Assembly (NCBI GenBank): GCA_958295665.1
Contig: OY282558.1
Coordinates: 49,421,389-49,485,388 of the forward strand
Direction of reading: 5' to 3'
Source: Tipula vernalis
Taxonomy: Eukaryota; Arthropoda; Insecta; Diptera; Tipulidae
DNA length: 64,000 bases
Below, one piece after another: positions 36,131 through 48,589 of the stretch; position 1 is the first letter of the stretch, and each line of letters opens with the position of its first letter. The notes under the pieces are model-generated. The model saw only the letters and a list, made by a program, of their open reading frames with translations, searched no databases and was not told the DNA's origin. Position numbers and translations under genes: made by a program.

Positions 36131-37630
36131 CTAGGACTTATTATGCCTTGTCAGTTCGTCCGCCCTGCAGTTTCCCAGTACGTGCGAGTGACCGGGGACC
36201 CAGACTATCTGGATATTGATATGCTCACTCATCTCGATAAGAGATGAGCGGCACTTCAATGCCACCACGGACGTCAGAGAAACTGATTCCAGCGACTTGA
36301 TTGCCGCCTGACTGTCCACATATATTGTTATATCCCTTGTGGATATGACATTATGCTTCAACCAAGTCAGCGCTTCCTCAATCGCTACCACCTCCGCCTG
36401 GTACATACTGCAGTGATCAGAAAGACGAACGGATATATTCACATTTAATTTGTCACAATAGACTCCTGCTCCGACTTTGCCGTCTAGCTTGGAGCCGTCA
36501 GTGTAGAATTGTATACTCCAAGTTCCTGTTATTGACCTGTTCCCCCAGGATTCCCTTGAGGGGAGAAGAGACCGGAAACCTTTTTCAAAGCATACAATCG
36601 GTATCGTGTAGTCACTATTCTCCACATCTGTCGTTAGCGACCTGCCAATCGTCGAGTGGCTCGTCTGATGACATTTCCACTCAAACACGGCAGAGAGTCG
36701 TGCACCAGTAGTTGCCGCTCTCTGCTTACCAAAGATGTCGACAGGAAGAATGTAAAACATAGCCTCCAGAGCACGTGTAGGGGTTGTCCTCAGTGCCCCG
36801 CTTATAAGCAAGCAGGCCGTTCTCTGTACCTTCTCTATCTTATTCTTATAAGTTTTCTTGTTTAGTGCTGCGGTGACGAGCCAGTGTACCAGCTCTGGTT
36901 TTAGACCCCTTCTCCTACCGACGGCATTCCTACATGAGTACAGAGCCATGGTGGACTTCTTTACTCTCTCTAAAATATTGGACATCCAATTTAGTTCCAA
37001 AAGTAATCCATTGATTACTATGTTCCAGAGAAGAGGTGATAGGACACCACCTTGCGGAGTTCCTTTAACTACTCGCCTCCTAATGGTGGATTCCCCTATA
37101 TCCGCGGTTATAATCCTGCATTCTAGCATCTGATTTATCAACCTCCCTAAGGGGTAGTCCACATCTAAGAAAGACAGTCCTTCCCGAACTGCCTCCGTCC
37201 TGACATTGTTAAAGGCGCCCCCTATACCGAGGACGGCTACCATACAGTACTCTTTCGAGTGGATTGATTTCTCAATTGTTCGCACCAGGGAATGCAAAGC
37301 CGTGTTTACAAAGTTTTCCGTTTCCAGTACGCATGCTGAGAAGGCGCCCAGTTACTGGGTTTTATTTTTGCACGTATGTATCACGTCGATCAGTCTTTCC
37401 AATGTTTTAAACAGAAATGATGATAGAGTTATAGGTCTTAGGTCCTTTGGGTAGGCCTGTGAGTTCTTCCCCGTTTTCGGGATGAAAATCACCCTAACCT
37501 CCGTCCATTTCCTAAGAATATAATTCAGTTTTAGACACCCCGATTTATAGGGCTTAAAGCCGTTTGGTGCCCATAGGATCCGGTTTTTGCACACGATTTC
37601 CTCCGGGCACCCCGACGATAATTTTTCCAT
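36131..37630 (-). pseudogene. LOA-group RT/RNase H pseudogene with in-frame deletions
   Basis: A single minus-strand frame runs from MEKLSSGCPEEIV (37630) to ELTRHNKS (36131), with only one stop near 37350. RT pieces WTEVRVIFIPKTGK, DLRPITLSSFLFKT, IGGAFNNV and VVKGTPQGGVLSPLLWN are present. The text then jumps from INGLLLELN to MSNILERVKK, removing the catalytic YADD segment. A second jump (TAALNKKTYKNK) removes the following block. RNase H follows with FYTDGSKLDGKVGAG, YQAEVVAIEEAL, YVDSQAAIKSL and VWVPGHS. It closely resembles the ORF2 at 18.4-21.6 kb. Its 3' end lies about 160 bp upstream of the transporter start, on the same strand. Confidence 0.88.
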
Positions 37631-39000
37631 TATTCAATTGGGTTAATGGCGATATGTGATCATAACTATAACTTCATTATGTGTGATATAGGGGCCGCTG
37701 GAAGATAAAGTGATGGAGATATATTTAGGAACAGCAAGATGGCAAAACAATTTTTTTCGAATTGTTTATCGTAAGTATAATTAATTAATTTTTTCTACAG
37801 ATAAAACAAATTATTTACAACATTTCGTTTAGAATACCACGGCCATCCGATTTATCCGATTTGGTCTACAAGACAACATTATGAAGCCATACTCGGTACG
37901 TCGTTGGTGCATCGTTGGCCAATTAGCCTTACATCGTTTCTATTGAAGACGATGGAAAAAAATCCTGGATTATCAAATAAGAAGTGAGATTCTTGTAAAT
38001 AATCCAATGCATCAAGACCAGTTTGCTTATCAAACTGGTAAATTCACTGTGATGGCTTTTAGCGGTCTAGTCACGAGGATTGAAAGAGCAGTGGTATATA
38101 AGGAAATTGCCCTTTGTGCCTTTATGTACGTTGAGGGGGCTTCTGATAATAACTCCTAAAGATCGATAGAGAGGGCAGCAATGGAGAAGAGGGTTCCACA
38201 TTGTTTGCGCAACCGCAGACCACACAAAGGTTCCTGAAAATAAACAAAACAAACCCACAAAGAACCAATGAAGAAAATTAATTCCAGCTGTTTACTTATC
38301 TGAATCACAGCTGATCATCACGAATTTCATCTCCAGTTCGTTGTTCATTCATCATATCCACAATTAAACCCAAGTTACCTGTAAGCTGTAATTATAATCA
38401 TATGTCAATTTTTATTCATAAACTAATACCCAAATTTGCATTATATAACTTACCTCTGTACCTCTTTAAAATTTTGACAGCATAATTATTTATTTACACT
38501 CATTTGACATTTTAAAAAAGAAAATTTACTTACTCCATAATGGCGTATAGAGACATCTGCCTCGTGATAGATTCATGATAAATACTGACAATTAAAGTAA
38601 TTAATCATTTCATAATTGTCAAATTTGTATAAATTTGTAAATTTAGAAAATGTGTTTTTTTCTTTCCTTCTGGAAAAATCTCTCGAAGTGTTCACACCTA
38701 AAATAAATAAAAGAAATTATAAAAACCTAAAGTCTAAATAAAGTTAAAACGTGTTTTGATTATTACCTGAATTACCTGGACATCCAAACCACCGCATCGT
38801 TAATATTACCACAGCTCTCTCCCCGGACACGGAAAAAACTATTAACAACATTTTTGGATTCAGCACTAATTTGGAAACGGAAAATACCGCAACGAAATCA
38901 GAACACATCGCTCACAATTGAACAGTGAATCACCCGAATTTTTGAACCATCAAAGAAGTGTCCCCAAGAAGTAACGAGTAGCATAGAAATCAACGCGGCC
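37631..39000. other. No gene recognised
   Basis: Moderately AT-rich DNA with no domain recognised in any frame. The last 100 bp merge into the next non-LTR fragment. Confidence 0.45.
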
Positions 39001-40370
39001 CGTCGAGCGCTACTTATCCTATATACACCACATAGAGGCTGTCCCCAAGGAATGGTACTGTCTCCTCTTTTGTGGTCATAGGTTTTTGACAGACTACTGT
39101 TCCTTCTGAGTAGCCATGGGTTTGATGTCCAGGGCTATGCGGATGATGTGGCTATCATAATTAGAGGCAAGTTTGATGGGGTCATCTCTGATCTCATGCA
39201 AAATGCACTCGATCTAATATGGCAGTGGTGTGACCAGGAAGGACCAAATAAAACTGTCCTTGTCCCTTTTACGAGGAGGAAAAAGCTTTCGCTTACAGTT
39301 CCTTTTTCCAAAGATGTTAAATGTCTAGGTGTCATCCTAGATCAAAAACTGAACTGAAAACAACATTTACTGAAAGTTCAAAATAGAGCCACCAAGGCTT
39401 TTTGTGTCTGTCAGAGGCTCTATGGATGTACTTGGGAAGTACAACCAAAAATGATCTATTGGTCATTTCTTACAATCATTAGGCCTATGGTCACCTACGC
39501 ATCGGTAGTATGGTGGTCTAAAACTGAACAGAGGACAGCGGAAACTTTATTGAATAAGGTTCAGCGTATAGTTTGCATCGGTGTTACGGGCTCAATTAAA
39601 ACATGTCAAATGCTGCTTTTATGGCCCTTACGAAGAATATCAAACCAGACAATATGGTGGCTTAACTGGAAATCCTTAAGGAATTTCAGACCGACCAACT
39701 AAATAAATGCCTTTCGACTGCATGCCAACTAAACTGAACTTCCACAAACCATTTTGTATTAGATTACCTAACCGGGATATGTGGAGAATGGGGGGACCAT
39801 ATTTTGAGCGAGAAGGGGCGTGGGTAGGAATACACGAGAGTGGGACTGCCCTGTCGAAGTCTTTGCGTAACAACGCTACCGTCTTTCAAGCAGAAGTTCA
39901 TGCTGTAGAGCTTTGCGCAAGGATAGGCATAGCAAAAGGCCTAAACGATGCAAAGCTGTATATTGTATCAGACAGCCAATCGGCCTTAAAAGCTGGGTTC
40001 CACCTCTCCATTCATTGGACCACAGCCATTATGCGGCGTCACTAAGTAGCACCTTAGGCCAGCGGTAAGGGGAGCGGCCACCTACTGGCGCAAAATTTCA
40101 GGTTTGCGACAGATGTAGAAATTTATATCACACGCGTCAGTCAGGGTTAATTAATGGCTTGAACTTAGGAAACCTGAGTTGAGGCTGTTACTGGCTTCCT
40201 CACAGATCACATTCTCTTAAGATATCATCTTAAGAAAATGGGCCTAAGTATGATCGATGGATGCCGCTTCTGCGACCTGGAAGCGAAACATATTATGTGC
40301 CAATGGCCAACCATTTTCCGCAAAAGACTGCAACATCTAGGAGGGAGAATAATGAGCCCAGATAGTGATG
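39000..40370 (+). pseudogene. LOA-group non-LTR RT/RNase H fragment
   Basis: The fragment begins in RT motif B (GCPQGMVLSPLLW) and continues in frame with GFDVQGYADDVAIIIRGKF (catalytic YADD, about 39140). KCLGVILDQKLN is interrupted by a stop, and RPMVTYASVVWWSKTEQ follows. A frame change leads to GVGIHESGTALSKSLR and FQAEVHAVELCARI of RNase H, IVSDSQSALKAG, and near 40260 the terminal zinc motif GCRFCDLEAKHIMCQW. It ends at LGGRIMSPDSDG, exactly where a copia LTR begins. It is closest to the element at 48.9-51.7 kb. 5' truncated and dead. Confidence 0.85.
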
Positions 40371-40376
40371 GAATCT

Positions 40377-40551
40377 GAATACAAACAAGTATTTTAGTTA
40401 ATTATAATTCGGATGATTCAGGATTATTATTTTATTTTATTCAAAAGATTTTACATGTGTTGTACATGTAGAAAGTAAGGTTACAGAGTGAATGATAAGT
40501 AAACAATACAATAGAATGATATGTAGTAATATGGAAATTACACTTCTAACA
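40377..40551 (-). repeat. Candidate copia 3' LTR with adjacent polypurine tract
   Basis: The minus strand shows AAGGAGGAG (polypurine tract, about 40552-40560) directly before TGTTAGAAGTG (40551 downwards). AATAAAATAAAATAATA lies further in as a poly(A) signal, and the sequence ends ATTCA at about 40377. It follows the copia RNase H stop and abuts the non-LTR fragment. The end coordinate is uncertain. Confidence 0.5.
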
Positions 40552-40654
40552 CTCCTCCTTAATTTATATATATTAAATTATATTTTTAAATCAACTTTCT
40601 AATAAGTCTCCTCCTCAATCCATACGATAGGCGATAATATATACTTTTAGTTCA

Positions 40655-42040
40655 AATTGAATTTAGACTTTAGCTCAAGAAATTTAGCTTTTTGTAATGG
40701 TTTCGTTAAAATATCAGCAGTATTCTCACCTGACGGGCAGAATACAATCTTCAAAATTTCCTTTTCAATGTTGTCCTTGATATGATGCGATTTTATGTCA
40801 ATGTGTTTTGTGCGCATCATCCTCGTTTATGGTTGTTGGTCCGCTTATTGGAATAGAGGAATCCCTTAGAATGTTGCGTAGCCACATGCATTCCTTTGAA
40901 GCCTCAGCAAGAGCGATGAATTCGGCTTCTGTTGATGATTGAGCAAGGCAAGTTTGCTTTTTACATGCCCAGCTAATTGGATCACCAAAAAAGAAAACAA
41001 AACCAAAGTTCGATCTGCGTGTTTGCCTATCTTCGCCCCAGTCAGCATCAGAAAACCCAACAAGTTGTGTTTCTTGGGAATAACCAAATTTCAATGTATT
41101 CAGTCTCGCTGCCTTGGCTGGGCAACACGTTGAGCCAATATTGTTACGGATGCTGATATATCCGGACGTGTGTTAATGGCGACATAGAGAAGACATCCGA
41201 TTGCTTTCCGATATCGTATATTATCCGGAAGCAAGTCGCTGCTGTCATCCTTTATATATGCGACGTCCAATGGAGTCTGACTTGTTTTTGCATCATTTAA
41301 ACCAAATTCTTCAGTCGCAAATCCTGGAGGTTGCTTCATATAAATAGTTTCATCCCATTTACCATTTAGAAAAACTGTTTTTGCATCAAGATGATAAATT
41401 GGTAAATTTCTGTGTCCTGCGATTGATAACAAGATTTTTAGTGTGGCTTGCCGAGCCCCCGAAGGTCGTAGTCAGTTCCGAATTTTTGACTGAAGCATAT
41501 CTTATCGGATTTAATTTTGTAAACCCATTTTCAAGTGTCGTTTTCATGAAGCGAGGTTATTTCAATCGTCATCGCTCCGATCCAATTATCTTTGTTCAAA
41601 CTTGACATTGCTTCTTTAAATGATCTTGGTTCACCATTAAAAGCAAGGAAACCAAACTGTGTTACCATTTTAATTTCTGTGATCAATCTTTTCGGCGGAA
41701 TGGCTTTTGTCGATCGATCGGGTCGTCGCTCCTGCACTCTACTGTTTAAATTTGCTTGTTTATCAGATTGATGTGGCATAATTTCACACCCATCTTCATT
41801 GTTGTCAATGCCATCATCGATTAGCTCGGCTTCAGAAACTTCAGGTGCATCACTCAACGGAACAATCGGAATTTCGACTTTTCCACTTTTTCTTCTCATG
41901 ACCAAATTTCTTGCAAAACGCATACTTGAGACCTTTGCGAATATGCTGATTGTTGTTTGATTTATCGGAAGACACTTGCAGCGCGGCTGTCGCGGTCCCG
42001 CCATTTCTCTAAATGCGTCATCGGTATTCTTCAACGATTT
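40655..42040 (-). pseudogene. copia retrotransposon pol (RT-RNase H), deleted and frameshifted
   Basis: On the minus strand, 42034-41531 carries the integrase-RT linker and RT start (EPRSFKEAMSSLNKDNWIGA). 41432-41100 carries the copia RT block ending LDAKTVFLNGKWDETIYMKQ and PPGF, then a deletion joining to SQTPLDVAY, YRKAIGCLLYVAINTRPDIS. 41094-40798 is RNase H (LVGFSDADWGEDRQTRRSN, SSTEAEFIALAEASKE). A frameshift at about 40800 leads to HIDIKSHHIKDNI and the C-terminal ADILTKPLQKAKF. The catalytic YVDD region is missing. The order is typical of copia, in which integrase precedes RT. Confidence 0.9.
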
Positions 42041-42049
42041 TCGATCGAA

Positions 42050-42415
42050 CGAAAGAAGAGGTTAGTTCGTCCTCTTTTCGGGCTTCGAGTGCGGTAATAA
42101 GGCTATCATAGCTAGTTGGTAGCGATCCCAATAATGTTGCGGACATCAAAAACTCGATTTTTATGTCACTAGAGACAAGAGTACTTGGAAAAGTTCAGTT
42201 ACTTTCTGAACATGCTCCTCGATATTGGCGCTCTCATCGGCTCGTTGCGTCATTATTGTTCGGAGAATGCGTACACGGCTACCAGCAGAATCCTTTCCGT
42301 GAAAATCTTTAAGCGCATTCCATGCCGATTTGGCATTTTTGCATGCACGCACGTGTTGCAACTGGCTGTCATCAATTGTGTGAACAATTGTAGAAAATGC
42401 CTTTTCATCTGATTT
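42050..42415 (-). pseudogene. copia gag remnant
   Basis: The frame around 42412-42161 reads KAFSTIVHTIDDSQLQHVRA, then KNAKSAWNALKDFHGKDSAG and ANIEEHVQKVTELFQVLLSL. This is the UBN2-type copia gag capsid pattern. The zinc knuckle, protease and most of integrase between this and the pol remnant are missing, so a large internal deletion joins the two. It meets the gypsy remnant at about 42415. Confidence 0.8.
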
Positions 42416-44142
42416 CTTTCATAATGGGGTAACAGGAGATGGTTGTTTTTCCGTTAACAATAATCACTTCAAACTGTTTACTAACTAATGGAAATTGGCC
42501 AACAGGACTCTTGGTGTGACGTTGTATTTTCGACTTTTGACAATCCACGCAAGCTTTAGCCCATTCTCTAGCGTCTTGGTTGATTGATGTCCAAATATAT
42601 TTACTAGCCAACATTTTAGTAGTAGTCGGAACTCCGGAGTGTGATAAACCGTGTACTATATCGAATATCGTTTTCCTGAATTCTTTCGGTATATACGGCC
42701 TAATAATACAAAGATTGGAGACGTCACAAAAAATAGTTTTGTCTGAATTCAATATTGGAAACTTATTAAATTCAAGCGATTTGTTTGTTTCAATTAGTTC
42801 CTGTAACTCGGTGTCTTGGCTCTGTAAATTGGCAATCTTCGTGTAATCAATTGATTCTGGTAATTCGATTTTGCAAATGCGCGATAGAGTGTCCGCTACA
42901 ACGTTGTCTTTACCCGAGATATGTTGAATGTCGCTAGTGAACTGTCCGATATAGTCCAAATATCTAAATTGTCTAGGCGAAGCCTTACTTGGATTTTGCT
43001 GAAGTGCATAAATTATTGGCTTATGATCCGTGTGAAACGAAAATGTTTAATAGCTACGTAGGCCGCTAATAGCTCACGATCATGAGCGCTATAGCGTTTC
43101 TGCGTATCCGAAAGTTTGATCGAGTAAAAACTTAAAGGCTGCCAAATACCCTCTACTCTTTGCTGAAGTACTGCACCAATTGCAAAATCTGATCCATCCA
43201 CCATCACCGCTAGATGCGCCTTAGTGTCTGGATGTGCAAGGATTGTTGCGTCGATCAACTGCTATTTGCATGTTTCGAAAGCCCTGGTTGTATTATCGGT
43301 CCAATTAATTTTACGTTTATCATTTTTTTTACTTCCCTTTAAGTATTCGTTTAATAATGCTTGATTTTTGGCTGCGTTTGGAACAAATCGTTGATAAAAA
43401 TTGGTCATTCCGTTCTTAGCGAATACACATTTATTTACGTTAATAATTAATCCGTGATCTTGTAATCTTTGAAAAACTTGTGTTCCTCCATATCTCGTGA
43501 AGCGATCAAAAAATCGTCAATATATGTATAGCAATAAGTAACATCCCTTAAAAATAGAATGGACAAATCGTTGGAACGATTGCGCAGCGTTCCTTAAACC
43601 AAATCCCATTCGAGTGAACTCGAACAACCCGAAAGGCGTTATGATAGCCGTCATAACTGGCAAATTCGTTAGATTTTCCGTATTGGATGCCAAAATAATT
43701 TGTATTTGTTGTGGTAAACGTTGAACCCACAGTTTTTTTAATAATTCATCCGTTATTTGTTTATCCGCCAAGTTTCTCATCTCTCGCAACAATTGGGTTG
43801 GTTTTTTGTCTCCCAAGTCCAAATCCTTTAAAAGCTTTTGTAACTTAGTATCCGCTGACTCTGCTAATCGGGAAATTAATGCTTGCTTCAAATCGTCATA
43901 TTGCTTGTGAGTCGCAGTCTGTAAAACAATATCGCTAACGTTATTTAACGTTTGTTGTTGCGTAATGCTAGCGTTCATGAATTGTGCCTCCATTTGGGCA
44001 AACTAAAGTTCTGGCATCTCGCACCAAAATGGAGGTGTTTTAATCGTAACACGTTCATGTGACTTAACTTCGACATGAGGTGCTTCGCATCACTTTTACT
44101 TGTGCTCGCCCCTTTATCACTATTTTCGTTGTCTGAAGACAT
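42416..44142 (-). pseudogene. Gypsy retrotransposon with gag fused to RT by deletion, plus RNase H and integrase start
   Basis: Gag probably starts at 44142 (MSSDNENSDKGASTSKSDAK). After a frameshift and a stop near 44000, MEAQFMNASITQQQTLNNVS continues through the capsid-like LLREMRNLADKQI, VQRLPQQIQIILASNTENLT. The frame then switches without a stop to RT text (ITPFGLFEFTRMGFGLRNAA, about 43650). A gap precedes RNase H (HLAVMVDGSDFAIGAVLQQR, 43258-43013) and the integrase zinc domain (DNVVADTLSRI, HSGVPTTTKMLASKYIW, CVDCQKSK, 42959-42405). Protease, the RT catalytic region and the integrase core are missing. Confidence 0.88.
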
Positions 44143-44694
44143 GACTAAACGACTTACGATTTATATCCCGAAATCTTATATAAATATGTACGATATACAC
44201 AATATGAAACTAAATCTTGTGAACTAATGTCGAATATGATATCGGATGAAATCCGCGAGCGAATAACCGCACTACTGGAGACAAAGAAAAACAAAAACGC
44301 ACTCACCTTGTTTACTGATGAATTGAGTTTATTGACCGCTTTTCTTCCTTCTATGATGTGCCGATGATTATTTTCTTGATGATGGTGGCGATGACAATGT
44401 GTATGTATTTTCTCGTACGAGTATATGAAGAAATATAACCTCGTGATGATATTTGCGCTTTCCGGATTTTTTTGAAGATAATCCCTTTTTATTTATTGTC
44501 TATTAAAGATAATCTGGATATAGATGTTTTATTGTAGTTAAACTTTCGATTTACTGGTTGATGCTTCCAATAAATTTAGATTTAGTTTACCCGCGGCATG
44601 ACCATTTGCATCATGGCATATGATGTCCACATACAATATTTGGAATTGCCAATTTTTTTTTTTTTTTTTGAAATTTGATAATTAATGTTATTTT

Positions 44695-44913
44695 GTTGTC
44701 GGGGTCACCATTTGTGGTGGTCGTTGCGTATTTGTACTTATGTTGAGCACCACGTTATAAAAATAAAATACATTTCTGACCCCAATTATTTTTGTTATAA
44801 ATTTATTTTTATATATATTTAATATTATTTATATTTATGCATTAATTTATTTAGTCAATATTATATTTAATACCAATTTTATTTCAAATTATATAAAATA
44901 ATGGCTGACAACA
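44695..44913 (-). repeat. Candidate gypsy primer-binding site and 5' LTR
   Basis: The minus strand has TGGTGACCCCGACAAC at 44710-44695, a plausible tRNA-complementary primer site. It lies two bases downstream of a segment that ends CCACCACA (44713) and could begin TGTTGTCAGCC (44913). That gives an LTR of about 200 bp. The primer tRNA was not identified and the far end is a guess. Confidence 0.4.
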
Positions 44914-44964
44914 TTTATATTTTAACAAAGAAAAATATGTGTCTTTTTCGTTGCCTAATTTTAG

Positions 44965-46862
44965 GTTGAATTACTGAGTATGAAGTTTATGCCAATAAAA
45001 AAAATAACAAAAAGTTACACTGTTAAATTAGATATTTTCCAATTGGTATTTAAATTATATGAAAATTTAAATTTTTTGTAATTTTGGATTTTTCGTACCA
45101 CCAAACAGGTTCTTTTCAACAGGAAACAGGTTTTTTTCATCGTTTTCAGATAGCTGGACCTTCTGTTTATCTCGTTAACCAAAAACATGTAATTGTGTTG
45201 AACATTACTACAATTCAGATAATTTAAAAGTTGACGGATTTTTTGTCTAGCTAAGCCATATAGCGGTCAATGTCACCAAGCCGATCGAATTATAATGAAC
45301 TATAATATATTTCACAGGTTTTGGAGTTTTTAATAATTTTCCATTATTTTAAAAGTTTTATATCGCCGACCGCTGAGATGTCCACAAGGTCTTGCCTATA
45401 TTTTTCGATAACTTGGGCATATGCCGGAAAATGTCCATTTCAGCCGTAGTAACCTCTTAGAAATATCGAAAAAAATTAATGAAAATTTTGATTTTTGATT
45501 TAAACGTACCAAGCAAGTAAAAGTGGAATCCTAACATACTTTTCCCCAACATTTTCCGGAAATGTGAAATGTTTTGGAAAGAATGGCTCTAGTTCAATGT
45601 GAAAATGTCCATTTCAGCCGTAGTAACCTCTTAGAAATGTCGAGAAAAAAAATTCATGAAAATTTTGATTTTTGATTTAAACGTACTAAGCAAGTAAAAA
45701 TGGGATCCTAACCTAGTTTTTCTCAATATTCCCGAAAAATGTGATATGTTTTGGATAGAATGGATCTAATTCAGTTATAAAATATATATTAATGTAAAAT
45801 ATTTCTAATATATAAATTTTTTTATTACAATATATAATTTCGCCTAAATGACATTGTTTTTTATTACTAGAACCAAAACCAACAAAAATGTTTATACAAG
45901 CCAAACAGTACAGACACTTAAGGTATAAAAAAGTACATTAAGGCGTAGTATTAGTGATGCATACAAATAAATCAGAAAGTATATATACACAAAACAGATA
46001 AGTATAGGTTATACATTCATAATAAATATAGTGTACATTTTTTTGATAGTATCTGTGTAAGGAGGGAACGAGACGGCTTGTATAAACATTTTTGTTGGTT
46101 TTGCTAGAACAAATACTTTCTCACATTCGCATTTGTTGTTGTTGGTTTAGGACAGTTTAGGACAAACTTCTCATCCGTTAGACTGGCATATGGTCAAGTT
46201 ATCCAAAAGTATAGGCAAGACCTTGTGGACATCTCTGTGATCGGAGATACAAAAATTTTTAAAACCAACAAAATTATAAAAATTCTAAATTCTGTGAAGT
46301 ATAGTATAGTTCATCACAATTGGATAAGATTGACCACGTAGACTGGCATATGGTCAAATTATCCAAAAATATAGGCAAGACCTTGTGGATATCTCTGCGG
46401 TCGGCGATATAAATTTTTAAAATAATGGAAAATTATTAAAAATTCCAAAAACTGTGAAATATATTATAGTTCATTATAATTCGATCGGCTTGGTGACATT
46501 GACCACTATATGGCTTAGCTATTCTAAGAAATGTGCGGGCCTATGGAACATTTCCAGGATCGACGCTGAATAATTATTTAAACCATTAAAAATCAGACAA
46601 CTTTTAAATTATCTGAATTGTAGTAATGTTCAACACAATTGGATGCTTTTGCTTAACTAGATAAACAGAAGGTCCAGCTATCTGAAAACGATGAAAAGAA
46701 CCTGTTTCCTGCTGAAAAGAATCTGTTTGGTGGTACGAAAAATCCCAAATTACAAAAAATTTAAATTTTCATATAATTTAAATTCCAATTGGGAAATAGC
46801 TAATTTAACAGTGTAATTTTTTGTTATTTTTTTATCATAAACTTCACACTCATTTGAATTAC
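44965..46862. repeat. 1.9-kb inverted repeat with internal tandem duplications
   Basis: The left arm (about 44965-45434) and right arm (about 46340-46862) are reverse complements over most of their length. Examples: AACAGAAGGTCCAGCTATCT near 46670 against AGATAGCTGGACCTTCTGTT near 45150, and the outer GAAGTTTATG against CATAAACTTC. The interior has a 174-bp direct duplication (45427-45600 and 45601-about 45775) containing GTCCATTTCAGCCGTAGTAA. A 160-bp duplication starts at 46180 and 46340 with AGACTGGCATATGGTCAA. No protein-coding capacity is seen. It is probably a foldback-type element or satellite-like repeat next to the gypsy LTR. Confidence 0.85.
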
Positions 46863-48130
46863 GTTTTTTTCTTGTTCTTCGCCGCACTCTTACTCGAGAA
46901 AATTTTCGATCATATGTTGCCCGATTAACGCCGTGAAGTGAGTCGATTAATCAGCCAACATAAGCACCCAAGAAACCCAGCAAACGGAAATGAATGGTGG
47001 TGGTAGCCACAGACTAATATATGTTAGTGTTTGATGTTCCATAGTTTGAAATAATTTAAGAAACACTGATTTACATCACCTACTACCTCACACAAAACAA
47101 TTAAATTAAATGATCTCTTCTTTATTGGAAATTTATGTATTTAAACATTTTATTAACCGAGAATGTCATAATACCGCAAAAAGGTGTGCCTTTCTACCTC
47201 TATGTAACTACATATAACTACTTACTAAATACAAAGTAATTCATTCGCAAATGAATTAAATGTGTTTCTGCGCTCGCTGTTGGCTACTTTTACAAAAAAA
47301 AATTTTATGAATTTATTTATTTTTTTTGTTACGTTTTACGGTTAATAATAATAATAATTATTGTTATTATTTAAAACTTAAAGATTTTATATTTATATTT
47401 ATTTATTACGAAACGACATCTTATATAATAATTTATGTATACGTACACTTCAATTATGTACAGTGATGGCATAAAAGCGGCGCTTTTCAATATTTTAAGA
47501 GTGTTGATGAAACCTTTAAAATGTTATGTCTCAATGAATTTGAAATTAAAATTTTTATTGCGATTGCTGTAATTCAACATTAATTCTTATGTATTTATGT
47601 ATGTACTTACTTAGTTATGTTTAATTTTTTTCTTTAAGTAAAAAAAAAACAAAATTGGTACATTAATCTGTAAACGAGATGAGATCAAAAAGATAAATAT
47701 TGACGAACTTTCATTTTTTATAATCGAATATTTTGTGTTTAAATTTCGAAATTAAATTTTTACTTTTTTTTAATTATTGATGATGTTTTATCAATATGTT
47801 TATGTGTTATGTATTTACTATATAGAAATATGAATGAATTATTCTTCATGACATAAATATTTGTATGTGTAGTTACTGTGGAATAGTTTTTTTTTCACTG
47901 CATGTGGCGATCTGACCTCATAATGAATTATGATTTTTTTTTAGTCAGGTGTTATGGTGGTCATTCTTTACTCAGACACGTATTAAATTGAATGGATTCA
48001 TGCCGAGTTCAATGAATTTGGGATTAATCGTTTTGCGTTTTTCGAAATTGGGTGATCCAAACGAGATATATTACTCAAAATTTTAATGAAATTTTCTCTA
48101 AAACTAGTTCCTTAAATATTTACAAGTTAA
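46863..48130. other. AT-rich intergenic DNA, no gene recognised
   Basis: Low-complexity stretches such as TTATTATT near 47340-47370 and T-runs occur. No protein motif or structured repeat was recognised. Confidence 0.5.
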
Positions 48131-48139
48131 TGCTCACTT

Positions 48140-48310
48140 TGATTACTTCGGTCTAAAAAATGGAGGTGTGGCCAACACACTTTTACGAACAGAGAATTTT
48201 GAAGAATTTTTTTTTTTTTTAATTTTTTGGAAACATTTTGTTTTAAGTAGTTTTTTGTAAACCCTATACTTTTTAAGATATTTGCAAAATACATTTTCTG
48301 GACTAACGGA
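48140..48310. repeat. Dispersed repeat A, copy 1
   Basis: GGAGGTGTGGCCAACACACT, then TTTACGAACAGAGAATTTTG, ending near TTTGCAAAATACATTTTCTG. The same order recurs at 62020-62140. It is noncoding and of unknown class. Confidence 0.65.
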
Positions 48311-48589
48311 GTGGCCACTTTCGGTTGGCCAATTTGGAGTAAAATTCACTGGGACCTCCCAATTTATCAAAAAACCTTAAATCTGAAGTTTCAGTTCGAT
48401 TGTTTAAGCCATCTGGGCTGTAAAGAGAACACAGACTAACAGACTGGCACCATTTCGAAACCCACTTTTCCGGACTCAGGGGACCTCTAAACAGATAAAT
48501 CTCTAAAAATCTCAAAACGTCCAAAGTATTGAAATTTCCCTGTCTAAAAAAGAAAAAAAATGTCGGTCCGTCTGCCTGGATGTCTGGAT

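Noticed and set aside
40866..41133. Short frames on the other strand and frame over the copia RNase H
   Set aside because: Shadows of the copia pol frame.
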